NCBI GenBank assembly: GCA_019914995.1
Contig: CM034139.1
Location: 3,202,461-3,266,460, forward strand
Length of the DNA: 64,000 bases
Direction: 5' to 3'
From: Acanthochlamys bracteata
Lineage: Eukaryota > Streptophyta > Magnoliopsida > Pandanales > Velloziaceae
The notes under the pieces were generated by a model. The model had not been told where the DNA came from. It made no database searches and saw nothing but the letters and a program-made list of their open reading frames with translations. Numbering within the stretch: the stretch's first letter is position 1; each line of letters starts with the position of its first letter. Positions 25,601-37,197 of this stretch are shown here, one piece after another. Made by a program: the position numbers and the translations under genes.

Positions 25601-28600
25601 ATCAAAGCCGTAATAATCTTTAGGTAAGTATGTGCTGAACTGTAACAACAGATCAGGATTTCCTTAAGTACCTCTTTTACTGTTTCAGTGACCTTATCTA
25701 CTGAGATTCTGCAGTAAAAGAAGAAAAAATACATATGTAGGAACAAATTAATTCATGAAATTTTGCATAGGTGACAGTATTGAGAATGTAGTCATTTAGG
25801 ACTTGCTATAATGGAGTAAACTTTGAAGTCTGAATTTTTCCCATGAAATCAAGAAATTCTTCATACTTTCCATCACTTAACCTAGACTTAACACGACCAA
25901 CAAATTCCTTGCTTCCTCTAATCTAGCTTTCTACTGAGCCTGGGCTCTTCTACAGCAACAGAAATTCTTTGGGCCCTTTGTTGGTGCAATATATATCCCC
26001 ATTCTTGCTACAAGGACCCCAAACAACTTTTGCATCAGACTCTAAGTAACCTCTATACCCAAATTGCAAAACTCAAAATCAAAACATCTTTTTTGCCCCT
26101 TAAAATCATCAGGACACTACATCTCATTGTTTAAACAACAAAACATTTTGATAACATGCAATAGGTGTATATGCAACAATAGACAACAACAAACTAAGCC
26201 TTTATCCTACATGACTTGGGTCAGCTACATGAATCTTTTTTTTTTCCCATTCGATTTTAAATCAGATACAACAAATATCTAATTACACTACATTCTTGCC
26301 ACCACTTAGGCCAAGAATATCCCCTTTTCTTCGAAAGTGTTCTAATAAAATCGCATCACTCTTATGCACTGTAATATCTTTAGGTCTGCGCAAAACATGT
26401 CTGAACCACTTAAGCCTATCTTCCCTTAACTCTTATGTATTTTCTCCATAACTTTGCCACTCTCTTTCTTCAATATTAATGATGGTAAATAGGAAACCAT
26501 AAACTGTTGTTTTTAATATGAGCACAGAAGTACATGGACTTCTAGCAAAGTGCCATTTCCATAGCAAACATACCAACTTAACCAAACAGTCCTCCAAGTA
26601 TGTATTGTGCATTGATAGATTCAATTTGAATTGTTGTCTCCACCACTAGATAGTTTAACGATAGAATGTTTTTGGCATTTACTAAACAAATTTTTTTCCA
26701 ATTTGTGATCAACAAATGGTGCTTGTGTTTATCTAATTTTTTAACCAAAGTCTAGATTAATTTCAGAATAGCCGTCGTTACATACAACTTCATTTTGATG
26801 TCTTATATCCGCATGTATGTTTGCACATACATAATTCTAGCGTGCAAGTTGCATCTTGTTGGCATGTCCATGTGCGTGCTTCATACATAGTTTATTCATA
26901 CATTGTGAACACTTAGTTTTCACTTTTGTCTGCTTATTATAACATTTGAAGGTTGAATCTTATTGTTGAGGAAGCCAATTATTTCACTTTTCTAGTTATC
27001 TTCAGTTGGTCAAGTTTACTAAGATATTGATGCATTATTCTTTTCCATATTTGAAGAAATAGAACTAGAAATCCTATGTTGAACTTACATATACTCAACC
27101 ATCTAGTTATATTGCAGTCTAGTGCCAAACTCAAGTTTGAACCAATAAGTGCCTTATTTTGTTAATTTAGTAATTACAAGAATATAACAATCAATTATTT
27201 CTCATGGTCGAGATTCTATAACTGCTGTGTGACTATTACCTTGTCAGAAAATGCTAGTTAAATTCCCTGGCTATATGAACGTGTAAATTCACTTTGCATG
27301 ATGCTGATGTGATGTCCATGTGTATGGCTCCAATATCTGTCACAAAAACATACTTATATGTTAATGCTCTTTGTTATCCCAATTTATGCCTACACTTATT
27401 GCTATTTTAGTCATTTCCATATTAAACATTTATAACCTCAAAATTTGAAGTTGTTCTTTGCAAATCTGGGACTTTATGTTTACATTACGGAGAAAGATGC
27501 TTCTCATAGTATACCAATTTAGTATACACATTATGTTTGCATACTGAGGTATGCTTACTCTTAGAAAAGAAGAAAAGCATGATCCACAACCATCTGCAGT
27601 GTAAGAATTTTTTCTAAACAGTATTTAGCAGGGCGTGAATAGCTAACTTCTTACCGTCTATGCAGTTTATAATGCATAGAAGCTTTCTTCTCAGATATCC
27701 AGTTTTTTTCTGGGAAGTCATATTTAATCATTTTTTTCATTAGTTGAGCTAGTTCCTTCTTCTTTTTTCTAATTAATAAGAGAAATAAGTTTTAGCATGG
27801 CTTCATGAGTTCATCTTGGTGATTATTTCTATGAGTTTTCTCAAATATGGTAGACTTGTTTCTAAATGTTTATTCAGTTATGGAGACTCACATTCATAGA
27901 GCATGACCTTTTACTTTGTTAACATATGGCTTGTTTGATTCTATGGCAGCATGGATTTGCGAGGAACATGAGTTGGTCCCTTTTGAATTCTAAAGATTCA
28001 GAAGATGGTCCATCTGCAACTATGGAGCTCAAAGATGATTCTTACAGCCGCTCAATGTGGGATTTCAGTTTTCATGCTTCATACAAGGTTGAGTTCATGA
28101 TAGAGTTATCTCTATATGTAATGAATTTCAGTTAAATGATAAATTGTATAACTGTAGGAGTTCGCATATCTTTATGGAATGTTCATGCTACAAACTTTCC
28201 ATTTTGTTGAGACATCAATGAGTTTTTAGTTTTAGGCTCCATTTGGGAGAGACTGAAAAATTGACTTTGGAAAAGGACTTTAAAAGCCCTTCTAGAGAAT
28301 CCAATCTGCAATTTCTTTTTTCGAAATTATTTTTGATAGTGCCTTGCTATTATAGTGAGGCATCAAATTATGGTTCAAGAATGAATTTACCAGACATTAG
28401 ATTGCCAAATCAATTCTATGGGAAAATAAGTTCTCCAAGTGTGCCTCAAGCATCATGTAGTAACTTCTAGTTAATTATTTTACCTGAAAATTGGTCTTTA
28501 CACGAAAATTTGATCTTCTTAGTTGATTTACATGTCACTCTTTTAATTCATTTTTTGATTCCCACACTCATATTAGTCTTCAGATGGAATTGCAGAATAA

Positions 28601-30397
28601 TAGTACTTGTTTGTTAAAAATGAGACTGAAGAAGCAATTATCTTAATAGTACTTGCATGGTCATGGGCAAGGAATTTATTTCATAGGAAGATTCAAAACC
28701 ATGACTATGTTAGCAACTGATGTAGATGGCATGATATAGTGGAGAATGATCCAAAGTACCTTCATTGACTAAGTGCACTGCTAGACTGTATAGGAACTTG
28801 ATGTCCATCATCGTGTAGAAGGTATGGTGTCAAAATTTTCTCCATGTGACAAACTGAGCAAGATTTCTTATTCAATCACTGGCGCCCACTAAAAATAATG
28901 GTTTCCCTCTGCTCCAAGACCCTTAAGTATTTTACTAGGTGTATGGAAGGTCAATGTTACTTGATAACTATTTGCAAATTGCAATCATGAGATTTAATTA
29001 ATTAGAAAATTCACTTTACGATAAGAGTGGTAATATTGCCCCTTCTCCTGGAGGCTTGAATTTTATGTAGCTGTTGGCACTTGACATTGTAGGAAAATGC
29101 ATCTCTTTTTTGTGGTTAGATCGTCTTAGTGCATGCTTGGCTGAGTGGTTGAAAGCAGATTTTAGCTTCTAGATTCTTTCATAACCTAAAAATATCTTCT
29201 ATTGCATCTTAAATAGCTGATTTAGCTTCTGTTTATAGATTCTAGGTGTTGAGAATGAGACAAAGTTAGATTATGATTCTTGAGCTCTGACCAAATAGGC
29301 CGTTAACTCCATAAATAAATATGCAGGTAAGTATTTGTGGTCATATAAAAATAGACTTGGATATTTCCTAGAATTCTGCTTTTTGTTGGTCGATATGTTA
29401 ACTAGAATGAGTCCTTTATCTCCCTCCATTCTCAACATCCATGAAATCGTTGCAGGTTACACTGAAGCCCATGACTCTGTCTAACGTCTTATCTGTTACA
29501 AATACAGATAAGAAGCCATTTTCATTTTGCTGTGCTCTGCATACCTATTTCCATGTAAGTGTAAAATCTTATATTCTTTACATGCTTTACAACTCTTTAT
29601 GTTACTTGAAATGTGTCTTTTATTTATCTGCAGGCCTCAATAGCAGGAGTAGCTGTAAAGGGTCTATATGGCTGTAAGACTTTGAACAAGGATCCAGATC
29701 CTTCAAATCCTTTGGAAGGAGTGGAGGAGAGGTTTGAATTATGCCGCTACCTCTTTATCTAATTGTTGCCTCTCATGAGCCTGAGCTAATATTTTGAGTT
29801 TTCAAAACTCTAAGGAATATCAAATCACCAAAACCCAAATGGTGTTAACACCTATGTATGTTAGCGTGCATGTTTTATGCATCTTCGGCAATTCTTTCTA
29901 GATTATGCTTGGTACATAACAAAAGAGGTCTAAGGCAAGGTTCTCTTTTCTTATCTAAAATAGAGAGGTCATAACCTTTCCCGGATTTGTTGATTGCATT
30001 TACCTTGATGCACCGGAGGAGCTGTATCTTGACAATGGTCTAGGCAATACAGTTACTATCAAGAACAAAAAGTATGTACTGGGTCGCTTCTATTTTAAAT
30101 ATCATACATTCCACATGTTTCAGGCATAACCCTGACAACTAACTATGATTTTCATATGACTATATCAGCTGGTCAGACGCTGTCTTATGGAATCCATATT
30201 TGCAAATGGAGGCCTCATACAAAGATTTTGTTTGTGTTGAAAATGCAAAGGTAAAATCTTGGTTTATAGTCTTAGGCTTCTTTTTGAGGCACCTGGCTAC
30301 TCTTATTTACACTTTCTTGATCCAACATTAGATCGGAAAAGTTCAACTTGAACCTGAGCAGTCATGGACAGCAGAGCAGCATATTTCTGTCCGCTGA
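22674..30397 (+). CDS. Glucose-6-phosphate 1-epimerase, plastid type (10 exons)
   Basis: Interconverts the alpha and beta anomers of glucose 6-phosphate (aldose 1-epimerase superfamily, YMR099c type). Exons: 22674-22741, 22929-23018, 24305-24418, 24663-24714, 27950-28087, 29456-29554, 29634-29731, 29964-30071, 30169-30250, 30332-30397; phases join to 304 aa. The first about 35 residues are rich in Ser/Thr/Arg and poor in acids, ending near IVCSA, as in a chloroplast transit peptide. Conserved segments follow: YLFGGCVTSWK, SGGIPHCFPQFGPG (from 91), HGFARNMSW (from 109), MWDFSFH, CALHTYF with His183, FPGFVD, WSDAVLWNP and FVCVENAK with Glu280. His183 and Glu280 correspond to the family's catalytic pair. 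Best remembered match is the Arabidopsis At5g66530 type. Intron 4 (3.2 kb) is enlarged by transposons. It looks intact. Confidence 0.93.
25012..25270. mobile_element. Tourist-like MITE in epimerase intron 4
   Basis: A 259-bp element with left end GGGGACATTTGGGAGTGC and, on the other strand, right end GGGGATGTTTGGCTTAGC. It is flanked by TTT on both sides (25009-25011, 25271-25273), a 3-bp duplication of the PIF/Harbinger size. It has the same length and ends as the copy at 54671-54930. It lies in an intron, so it does not touch the coding sequence. Confidence 0.75.
25376..25560 (-). mobile_element. Possible second LINE or SINE 3' end (antisense)
   Basis: A CAACAACAACAA run followed by a phrase resembling 'taccactgagt.aggtgggctag', similar to the 3' ends of plant RTE LINEs and some SINEs read on the opposite strand. 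Only the end is seen, and the call is weak. Confidence 0.35.
26176..26520 (-). mobile_element. RTE-type LINE fragment, antisense in epimerase intron 4
   Basis: Read on the minus strand, this is the 3' part of a plant RTE LINE ending in a (TTG)n tail (CAACAACAAA at 26184 on the plus strand). It includes the typical phrase near the end 'gggtcagctacatgaatc' and, further in, the reverse transcriptase C-terminal stretch represented by 'ggtctgcgcaaaacatgtctgaa' in complement. It is 5'-truncated and too diverged to encode protein. Recognised from memory of plant RTE consensus sequences. Confidence 0.6.
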
Positions 30398-31929
30398 AAG
30401 AGTGCAGAGTTGGTTTGATGTTCGAAGCATTGTTTTAATCCGTCAAGATGCCAATGAGAGCTATTACTTCCGTTACAGAAACTATTGAGAAGGTGCTGGT
30501 TTCCTTGTTATAGTAGGCTCATAGCCTCAAATGAAGGGAAGGCTTAAGTTTTATCTCGAATCTTGCAAGTAGGTATACTTTGTATTTGTATTTATGAGTT
30601 TTGTGCATCTCTGAAGGTCTGCAAAGATAAACACTCGCATCATCACCTTAAGTAGTAAGTTTTCTTGCTTTGAAGTTTAAGCAGTGAGAACATAACAAGT
30701 ACTATGATCTTTATACTTAACAGAAGCGAACTTGCAAAGTTCTTACGTGAGTGTCGAAGACCTCAGTGACACTGATTGGATTCCTTTTAAATATGATAAA
30801 ATGTTATTGTGCTTGTTTTTTACTTAAAAATGTGGCAATTGTTTCTCAGAAAGCCGTCTGCAAATGTAATGTTTCCATCTCTTTCTGTAGAACAGATCGA
30901 CAATTTTTATCACCAATAATCGGCTTCTGTCACGGATTATTATCCTGCGTTTATAAATCTTACTGATTATCTTCATCGGGTTTTAGCAATCCTCCCACGC
31001 TCATGTTGTCGACGATGTTATTTCAAACCTGGTTCAGTCCTGATGAAGCTAACTAGAGATATTTTGATTGTTTTTGAAAGAAAAAAAAATTGTAATAAAA
31101 AATATTTTTAAAATTTTTTTGAATGTGGTTTATTTTTTTATTTAAAAAATAAAATAAGTAATAATAAAATTTATAAAATATTTTTAAAAATTTATTTAAA
31201 AAATATTTTTAAAAAATTAAAATGAAAAAAATTTATAAATCGATTGTCAAACATGCTTTAGTGCATGTTTTGTAATGTGTTAATGATCGCTATGTGTTCA
31301 CCATTCTTTTAATCAAATTATCCTCATATAGTCGTTAAAATGGCCGTAGAGACCCTGGCTCGAATCCAGCAGCCACAACGTGAATATTCTGCTTTTTCTT
31401 TTGTTGTTTGTTTTCTTCGCTGAGATAGTAGGGGAAGTATAAGCTTGTTTATCAATTCTAGTTTTTGATACATGCTAATTGATAATGCTATAACTTATAT
31501 ATGCCAAATTCCAAATTTTATAGAAGAATATACATGGACATAAGCACTACATCCTATTATTTTTCCCTTTCCTTGTTATTTCAAACGTTTTTACCTTTTT
31601 CTTATAGCCATTATTCTAAACACAAAAAGAAAAGGGGGATCAGCATACTTTGCGTCCGTCTTAGCAGTATGCTTTTTCAGATACAATGCCCGAAACAGAA
31701 AAATGGTGCATACTGCAAGAAAGGTGGAGGTACGATTACAATGGAGACTAAAAATAAAGCTTTCAGTATTGGAAATCCCTTGGAATTCAATTACAAGCTT
31801 CATAGATTATGCTTAGATGATCAAATGGCTAAAGGTAAAAGAAGTTAAAAAATACAAGGCAGAGATCAGCCTTATGTCTTGAGTTTTAAGGAAAAGGAAT
31901 AAAAAAGATGACTGGCGTATCATGTCGAC
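30398..31929. other. Intergenic, after the epimerase gene
   Basis: Contains the epimerase 3' UTR, a very AT-rich block (31078-31240) and a tRNA-His half. An open frame of 115 codons at 31501 has no recognisable domain and I do not call it a gene. Confidence 0.5.
31341..31376 (+). pseudogene. tRNA-His(GUG) 3'-half remnant
   Basis: TGGCCGTAGAGACC and CTCGAATCCAGCAGCCACA match the variable loop, T arm and acceptor 3' strand of plant nuclear tRNA-His, with the T-loop word CTCGAATCC intact. The 5' half and the GTG anticodon are not recognisable upstream, so it cannot fold into a tRNA. It is not the plastid trnH, whose 3' half differs. Confidence 0.7.
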
Positions 31930-33415
31930 CCATACTCATATTTCACAGCATCAAGAGTATTCTACAGAAGCATACCAATTGTCAAAGGGCCAACCTCTCC
32001 AGGTACCTGCGTAATGGCTGAGGCTACTTGCAAGGCTTCTTCAAAATAAGCATCACTACTGAGGCGGTAACCATGTTGGCTGCCATGATCCTGCAATGAG
32101 AACAAGTCAAAAGATCATTTTCACAGGTCACATGTATGACTCTACCAAGTCAGTTGTAAAATCACAAATTTGCAAATGAAAGAAGGCCTTTCATAATGGA
32201 AAACTAAAATATGAAATTCTCACTTGAGGAACCATTTGCTATGTTTACATGTACAAGTTTGTTGCAAATGATATGATGGAAGCTGGATCTTTTCATCTTC
32301 TAAAGGTATGACGACAAAATGCTAAAGGAATTTAGTAAACAGAATAACAATAACATCCTAAGTGATTGGAAAATTTTCTAGCATATAACTTATTTGGAAG
32401 TTTAGCACCTGTTTATATTTCTAATCATCCTATTTCACAAGGTGCATGAACATTGAAGATATCATTACCTCTACAGGATTGGTTCCAATATCAATAACAG
32501 CTGCCCCCCTTTTCAGCCAACTTTTTGAGACCAGGTTTGTCCAGCTGCTGATATTACAATGTCTGCTTTAAAGGTAACTGCTTCTGGATCAGGAATCAAA
32601 GCATGGACATAACTCACTGCCAAATCATGATGTTAATTAAGCAATCACACTTTTAGTTACAAACGGAATTCCATTCTGTCCCTGTTTACCTGCAATAGTA
32701 ATGTGGTGGGCGATCCCAACAACCTTGCTCCTTCCAATTATCAACAACACTTCCCATAAGGTTGTCATCAGAGCGAAGCAATGCAAGCTTTTGCAATGCA
32801 AGGGATAAGGAGTGGTTCTCTACCTCTCAATGCAAGGTTCCACATCCACATCTTTTTCTAGGTTTACAAAAGTTACAATTCTCTCTTCATCCATGTGCTG
32901 CTTTGGAAGCATTAGAATCTTTGAATCTGAAATCTGACATTAATGAAAGTTTAATATAGTACAAAGGAAACATCAGATATGCGTATCATTCAAACTAGCA
33001 ATTTAGGTAAGTTTGGAGATTAAAATGTCATATTTCCATAAGAGAAAGTTGCTAGGATAAACATCTTGTGGTTAGAACAGTATGTATAAATTTGTTCGTT
33101 AAATTAATGGTAGAGATATTGCACAACAATACCATGAACTGATGGATCATCATTGAATCTTGCCATAGTGTTTTCCGCCTCATCTTCTCTAGATTCTTCT
33201 GGCAGCTTTTTGACCAAACATTTAATACCAACTTCTTGACATTCGTTTATCTTGTGGTGTACACAACTCTGAGATTTCCTTCCGTTAGCGACCAAAACTA
33301 CAGCAAGACCAGGACCTTTCTTGATAGCTTCCTCCATTTTCAGCACTTCTTCAGCGATTCCGATCAAATTTCCTCTGCAATTGCCTTTCCATTGATAATT
33401 TTTTGAATAATGTGA
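31930..33415 (-). pseudogene. FolD pseudogene (methylenetetrahydrofolate dehydrogenase/cyclohydrolase)
   Basis: A decayed host gene for the bifunctional enzyme that makes 10-formyltetrahydrofolate. On the minus strand, in order: a start resembling IINGKAIAEEI (about 33370-33410), PGLAVVLVANGRKSQ...VHHK (33190-33330), DDPSVHGIVVQ (about 33110), HMDEERIV..VNLEKDVD and LALRGREPLLIPC (about 32795-32910), IIGRSKVVGIA (about 32710-32745), HALIPDPEAVTFKADIVISAAGQ (about 32530-32610), RGAAVIDIGTNPVE (about 32475-32515), and HGYRLSSDAYFEEALQVASAIT..VPGEVGPLTIGMLL (about 31990-32090). Intron positions are still visible. Lesions: a TGA and a 1-base loss just after IAEEI, a frame change after EKDVD, and a TAG after GMLL. 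Key residues have drifted (Tyr of the YV.NK motif reads H). A working copy must exist elsewhere. Confidence 0.88.
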
Positions 33416-34067
33416 CCACCTATTACACCAAGAGAAATCAGAACATGGGGGTGCTTCCTTTTTCTTAAGAAGAAAACAAACTGAGTTCCATATTAGATTT
33501 CATTTCAATTTGATAACATATATAAATAATGAGATCAACCTTAATCACAGATAGATGCATCAAATAAATGATAAGAAAGTATGTGCATGCTAAAGGGAAC
33601 CTGCTTACAGCAATATTCTGGTTTGCCATTCGAACTCCTACAGGTGCATCTTTAAATTGCTAAGTTGGTGAAAAAGCATAATAAAACTAGCTACGGAGTT
33701 AAAAGAAGCAGATGAGTGAAATACTATATGCGACAAAATCCAGCAAACAAGTGTTAGTTAACGTTATGTTCTTCTTTATTGAGAAAAACTGACTCAACAA
33801 TCTAGACTGAAAACTTCACCAAGAGGCTTGTTGTTGACCACATGAGAAAATGTAAGAGGACAACTTCGTTTTCACTAAGCAATTTCAGAATTGTTTTCAC
33901 TAAGCAATTTCAGAATTAATATTGTCTTCACTAGGCTATTTCAGAATTAAGATGATCATTCCAAAATATATTGAATAAAAGGAAACTTTCAGTAGATTGA
34001 ACAGCTTGGCAGGGACTTTAGCTTCTATGAAACAAAAAGAATCATCTACGGCATTCACTCTCACTTA
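33416..34067. other. Intergenic; short tandem repeat
   Basis: No gene is seen. At 33868-33950 three copies of a 25-31-bp unit (GTTTTCACTAAGCAATTTCA...) stand in tandem. The 5' part of the decayed FolD gene may lie here but is not recognisable. Confidence 0.5.
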
Positions 34068-34330
34068 GAGCATGTTTACTTGCGCGGAAGTGAATTTCTG
34101 AGAAGTGAGTTTATAGAATGTGGTTATTGAGAAGTGAATTTGAAGTAAATTTGTGAGAAGGTAAATATAGTAAGTCACTCAAGACACCTAAAAGTGACTT
34201 TTTGGTAAGGGTGCGTCCTTTTAGCTTTGGAAGTAAGTTTTTTGAAAGTGAGTTCTTAGAAATAGTATTTTTGAAAGTGGATTGAAGTTTTATATTCTTT
34301 TTATAAGTAAAAGATGAAGTAAACACACCC
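34068..34330. mobile_element. Tourist-like MITE, second family
   Basis: A 263-bp element flanked by TTA at 34065-34067 and 34331-34333. The ends are GAGCATGTTTACTT and, on the other strand, GGGTGTGTTTACTT (11 of 14). The interior is a run of 'gaagtgagtt'-like words. Size, 3-bp TTA duplication and ends fit PIF/Harbinger-mobilised MITEs. Confidence 0.75.
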
Positions 34331-35196
34331 TTACTCTCTTGGAAGTCTAAAGAGAGTATCGGAATAACCTGATAAACCCCAAAGTATATAGAATATTTCA
34401 ATTGCATGAGGTACTTTTCTACCATTTGTACTCTGACAGAACAGAATTGTTGCATACCTTAGTAAGTCCGGAAAAATGCAACAGTTCACGATCTGGCTGC
34501 AAAAGAGTTGGAGAAGGTGTCTTCAGGTTCAGCTTTACTTAGGAAACACGCCTTCAGCATTTTCCTTGCTTTTGGTGATTTTAGTTAGAACTTGGAAATA
34601 AAAGAACCTCGCCAATGAACAAATAGGACTCGATACAAGATCAGCACCAAATCCATGCTGATATCAGTCCAAGGATAGACAGCTTCTCACTTTCCAGTAA
34701 CATCATGACGGAACCCTCTAAACTTCAGATGTTTTTGCAGAAGATAAAATATTTGCTTTAACTTTTGCAACTGTTGTTTCATCCTTGCTAAGAAGCTAAC
34801 TTTCCCGCATGATGTTGTAGAAAGATAACTCCGAACATTTGTTTTTCATCCTTGCTAAGAAGCTAACTTTCCAGCATGTTGTTGTAGAAAGATAACTCCG
34901 AACATTTTGTTGTGGATTTTTTAATTCGACTATATGTAGTTGGACGGCTGTTTAACAAAAACCCCCAACCATCAAAGCTAAAAATTTCTCTTCCACCAGC
35001 ATCTAGGTAGTTTCTAGAATTTCATACCTTATAAAGGTATATCTCCTCTCAAAACACTAGATCATACAGAGTCATACACCGTCATTAAGTATACCCTGGG
35101 TTGAATGTTTTGGTGTATGCAAGATTTAATTGTCTAAGGAAGTCATCAACATTGAAAACTGCTTCACTGAACCGCAATCACAGGCTGAACCTTAAC
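34331..35196. other. Intergenic; 67-bp tandem duplication
   Basis: No gene is seen. A nearly identical direct duplication of 67 bp begins 'catccttgctaagaag' at 34780 and 34847 and ends near 34912. Confidence 0.6.
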
Positions 35197-36045
35197 TAGA
35201 GATGGCAATTTAAATTGGTTGTCAGTTTCGAATCGACCCATTTAATAATCGGATCAAATTCGTTCAATCCTAACCTAATTTATGAATTTATACGGGTCAA
35301 AATGTCAACCCTAATCCAACCTATTAATAACCGGATCAAATTCAGATCGACCCATTTACTAAATAAAATTATTTATTTTTTAATTCTATATTTTTAAGTT
35401 TCAACGAATTTTTAATATCAGTTGTAATAAAAGTGCACGATATTTTTAATGACGAGATATAGTGAATACCTGTCAAAATGTGTTTTCTTTAGTATCTTCA
35501 TCGGTTCTTAAAATATTCAAAAAAATTATTTTTATTTTTTAAAAATATGTGGTAACAGCTGAAATTTTATGATTATAAATATATACTAATAATTTCGTTA
35601 AAAATTTTGATAAACATAGATATCTAATAAAATTTTGAAAAATTATTTTTATACAAAATCTAAATTCGTCATTACAGAAACACTTACCTAGTAATACTTT
35701 TAATAATATTATAATTCTCATCGTACACTATTTTACTAAAATATAAAAGTAACGATTAATTATAAATATCATATAACTTAATAATTTATAAATTATTATT
35801 ATCGATTATTTTTATTGCAAATATTTTAATAAACGGAAAGAAAAAATTAAATGTTATTTCTTCAAAAGATGGCAATTTGAGTTGGTGGATCAATTTTGGA
35901 TTAACTCGAGTCAACCCATTTAATAATCGAGTCAAATTTGCTCAACACTAATCTAACTTATATATCTATACGGATCATATTTTCTAACTCTAGCTCTAAT
36001 TAAATAGATCGGTTTCGAATTGCAGGTCATATATTACCACCCCTA
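35197..36045. mobile_element. Possible hAT-like non-autonomous element with internal duplication
   Basis: Left end TAGAGATGGCAATTT and, on the other strand, right end TAGGGGTGGTAATAT form a short inverted pair typical of a common plant hAT MITE type. The right part, from 35868 ('gatggcaatttgagttgg'), repeats the left part in the same orientation, so two copies may be fused or nested. No 8-bp duplication is seen, and the interior is AT-rich and non-coding. Confidence 0.4.
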
Positions 36046-37178
36046 ATATGGAGCAGAAGAACTCTCAAATAGAATGTTCATAGTGCCGTCCTGAATTAAA
36101 AGAGCATTGGCATTTATGTTAGCCCACTATTAAAATGGTGAGTTTCCATACTCATACCACACCGTTCGGCATTCCACAGCGAGCAATTAATCAAGCAACA
36201 AAAAGAAATCCTGCCAGCTAGTAGCACATAAATAATCAGATGACTAAATCAGCAGATATTGTTCGTTACACTCTGTTTAAACACCTTGCATTTGGACATT
36301 TTTCCTTTGCAAGATCAAAACATAATAAAGTTTTCTCAAACATCTATGTAATACAGGCAAATAGAAATGGTGATCAATAAAATTTGCCTTCCTTAAATGA
36401 GGGACTTAAGATTAGGAATCATCCGCATTTTAGATTTCTATTCCAATAGCCACTAGAATCTGTTGTTTTGCAAGATTTTCGGATAGAAACCAAGATCATT
36501 GGTAGCAATACGAACTGTGAAGAATAAGAACAAAATAAAACACTCAAAAAAGGACGCTCACTATGTGTTTGTTGAATTCTCGAAGAAATTGACGAGTGCA
36601 TTTGTGAGTCCATTTGAAAAAATATTTTTAATTTTTTAAATTCATAGTTTTCAATAAAAAATTTTATAATATTTTATAAAATATATTAAAAATTGTAAAA
36701 ATTTACATTATAAATTTTATTATTACTTAATTTTAATAAAAAAAACTTATTTTTAAAATAAAAAATAGTTTAATTTTAAAAAATAATTTTTATAAACACT
36801 CTAAAATTTAGAGCCCCGCGAAGATTGGGTTGGTGGGTCCCAAATGTCATGAAAGTCAGGTCCGATGCCGAAGATAGGCGATGCTTTTCTTGTTCTTATT
36901 CGCCATGGCGGCGCGGCGGCAACAATGACACTCTCACTGACCGAAACCTTATCTATCGAATCAATCTAATCCATCTATCTACTAATGGATCAATCTTTGC
37001 TGCTCGATTTAGTTTTGGTTTCTGCTCAGAAGAAGTGAGGGAGTAGAGAACGCGTAAAGGCAGTGGCTTCAAAGAGTGTTTCTGGGGACTACCGTACCAG
37101 TGTATGATAAATGAGCCTTATTTCTTGTTTTTTTTAATTTAATTTAATTTTTTTTTTTGTTGAAGCGGAAGAGATTGT
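36046..37178. other. Intergenic, up to the Harbinger element
   Basis: Holds an AT-rich hairpin-like block (about 36596-36803) that may be a degraded MITE, then a GC-richer patch (36815-37060). On the minus strand the patch has a short leader-like stretch with an ATG at 36905 and only 16 codons. It could be an old first exon, possibly of the decayed FolD gene, but nothing proves it. Confidence 0.35.
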
Positions 37179-37197
37179 GGCCCTGTTTGGATGTGCT
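37179..37197 (+). repeat. Left terminal inverted repeat of the Harbinger element
   Basis: GGCCCTGTTTGGATGTGCT, identical over 19 bp to the complement of the right end. Similarity between the ends fades just inside it. Confidence 0.92.

Noticed and set aside
29128-29170. tRNA-like D-arm words (TGGCTGAGTGGTTGAAAGC)
   Set aside because: No anticodon arm, T arm or acceptor partner follows, so the match is probably chance.
31341-31376. Plastid-derived trnH
   Set aside because: The 3' half matches the nuclear tRNA-His sequence and not the plastid one.
31501-31848. A 115-codon open frame after the epimerase gene
   Set aside because: Low-complexity start, no domain, no splice or promoter context; an equally long frame runs on the other strand.
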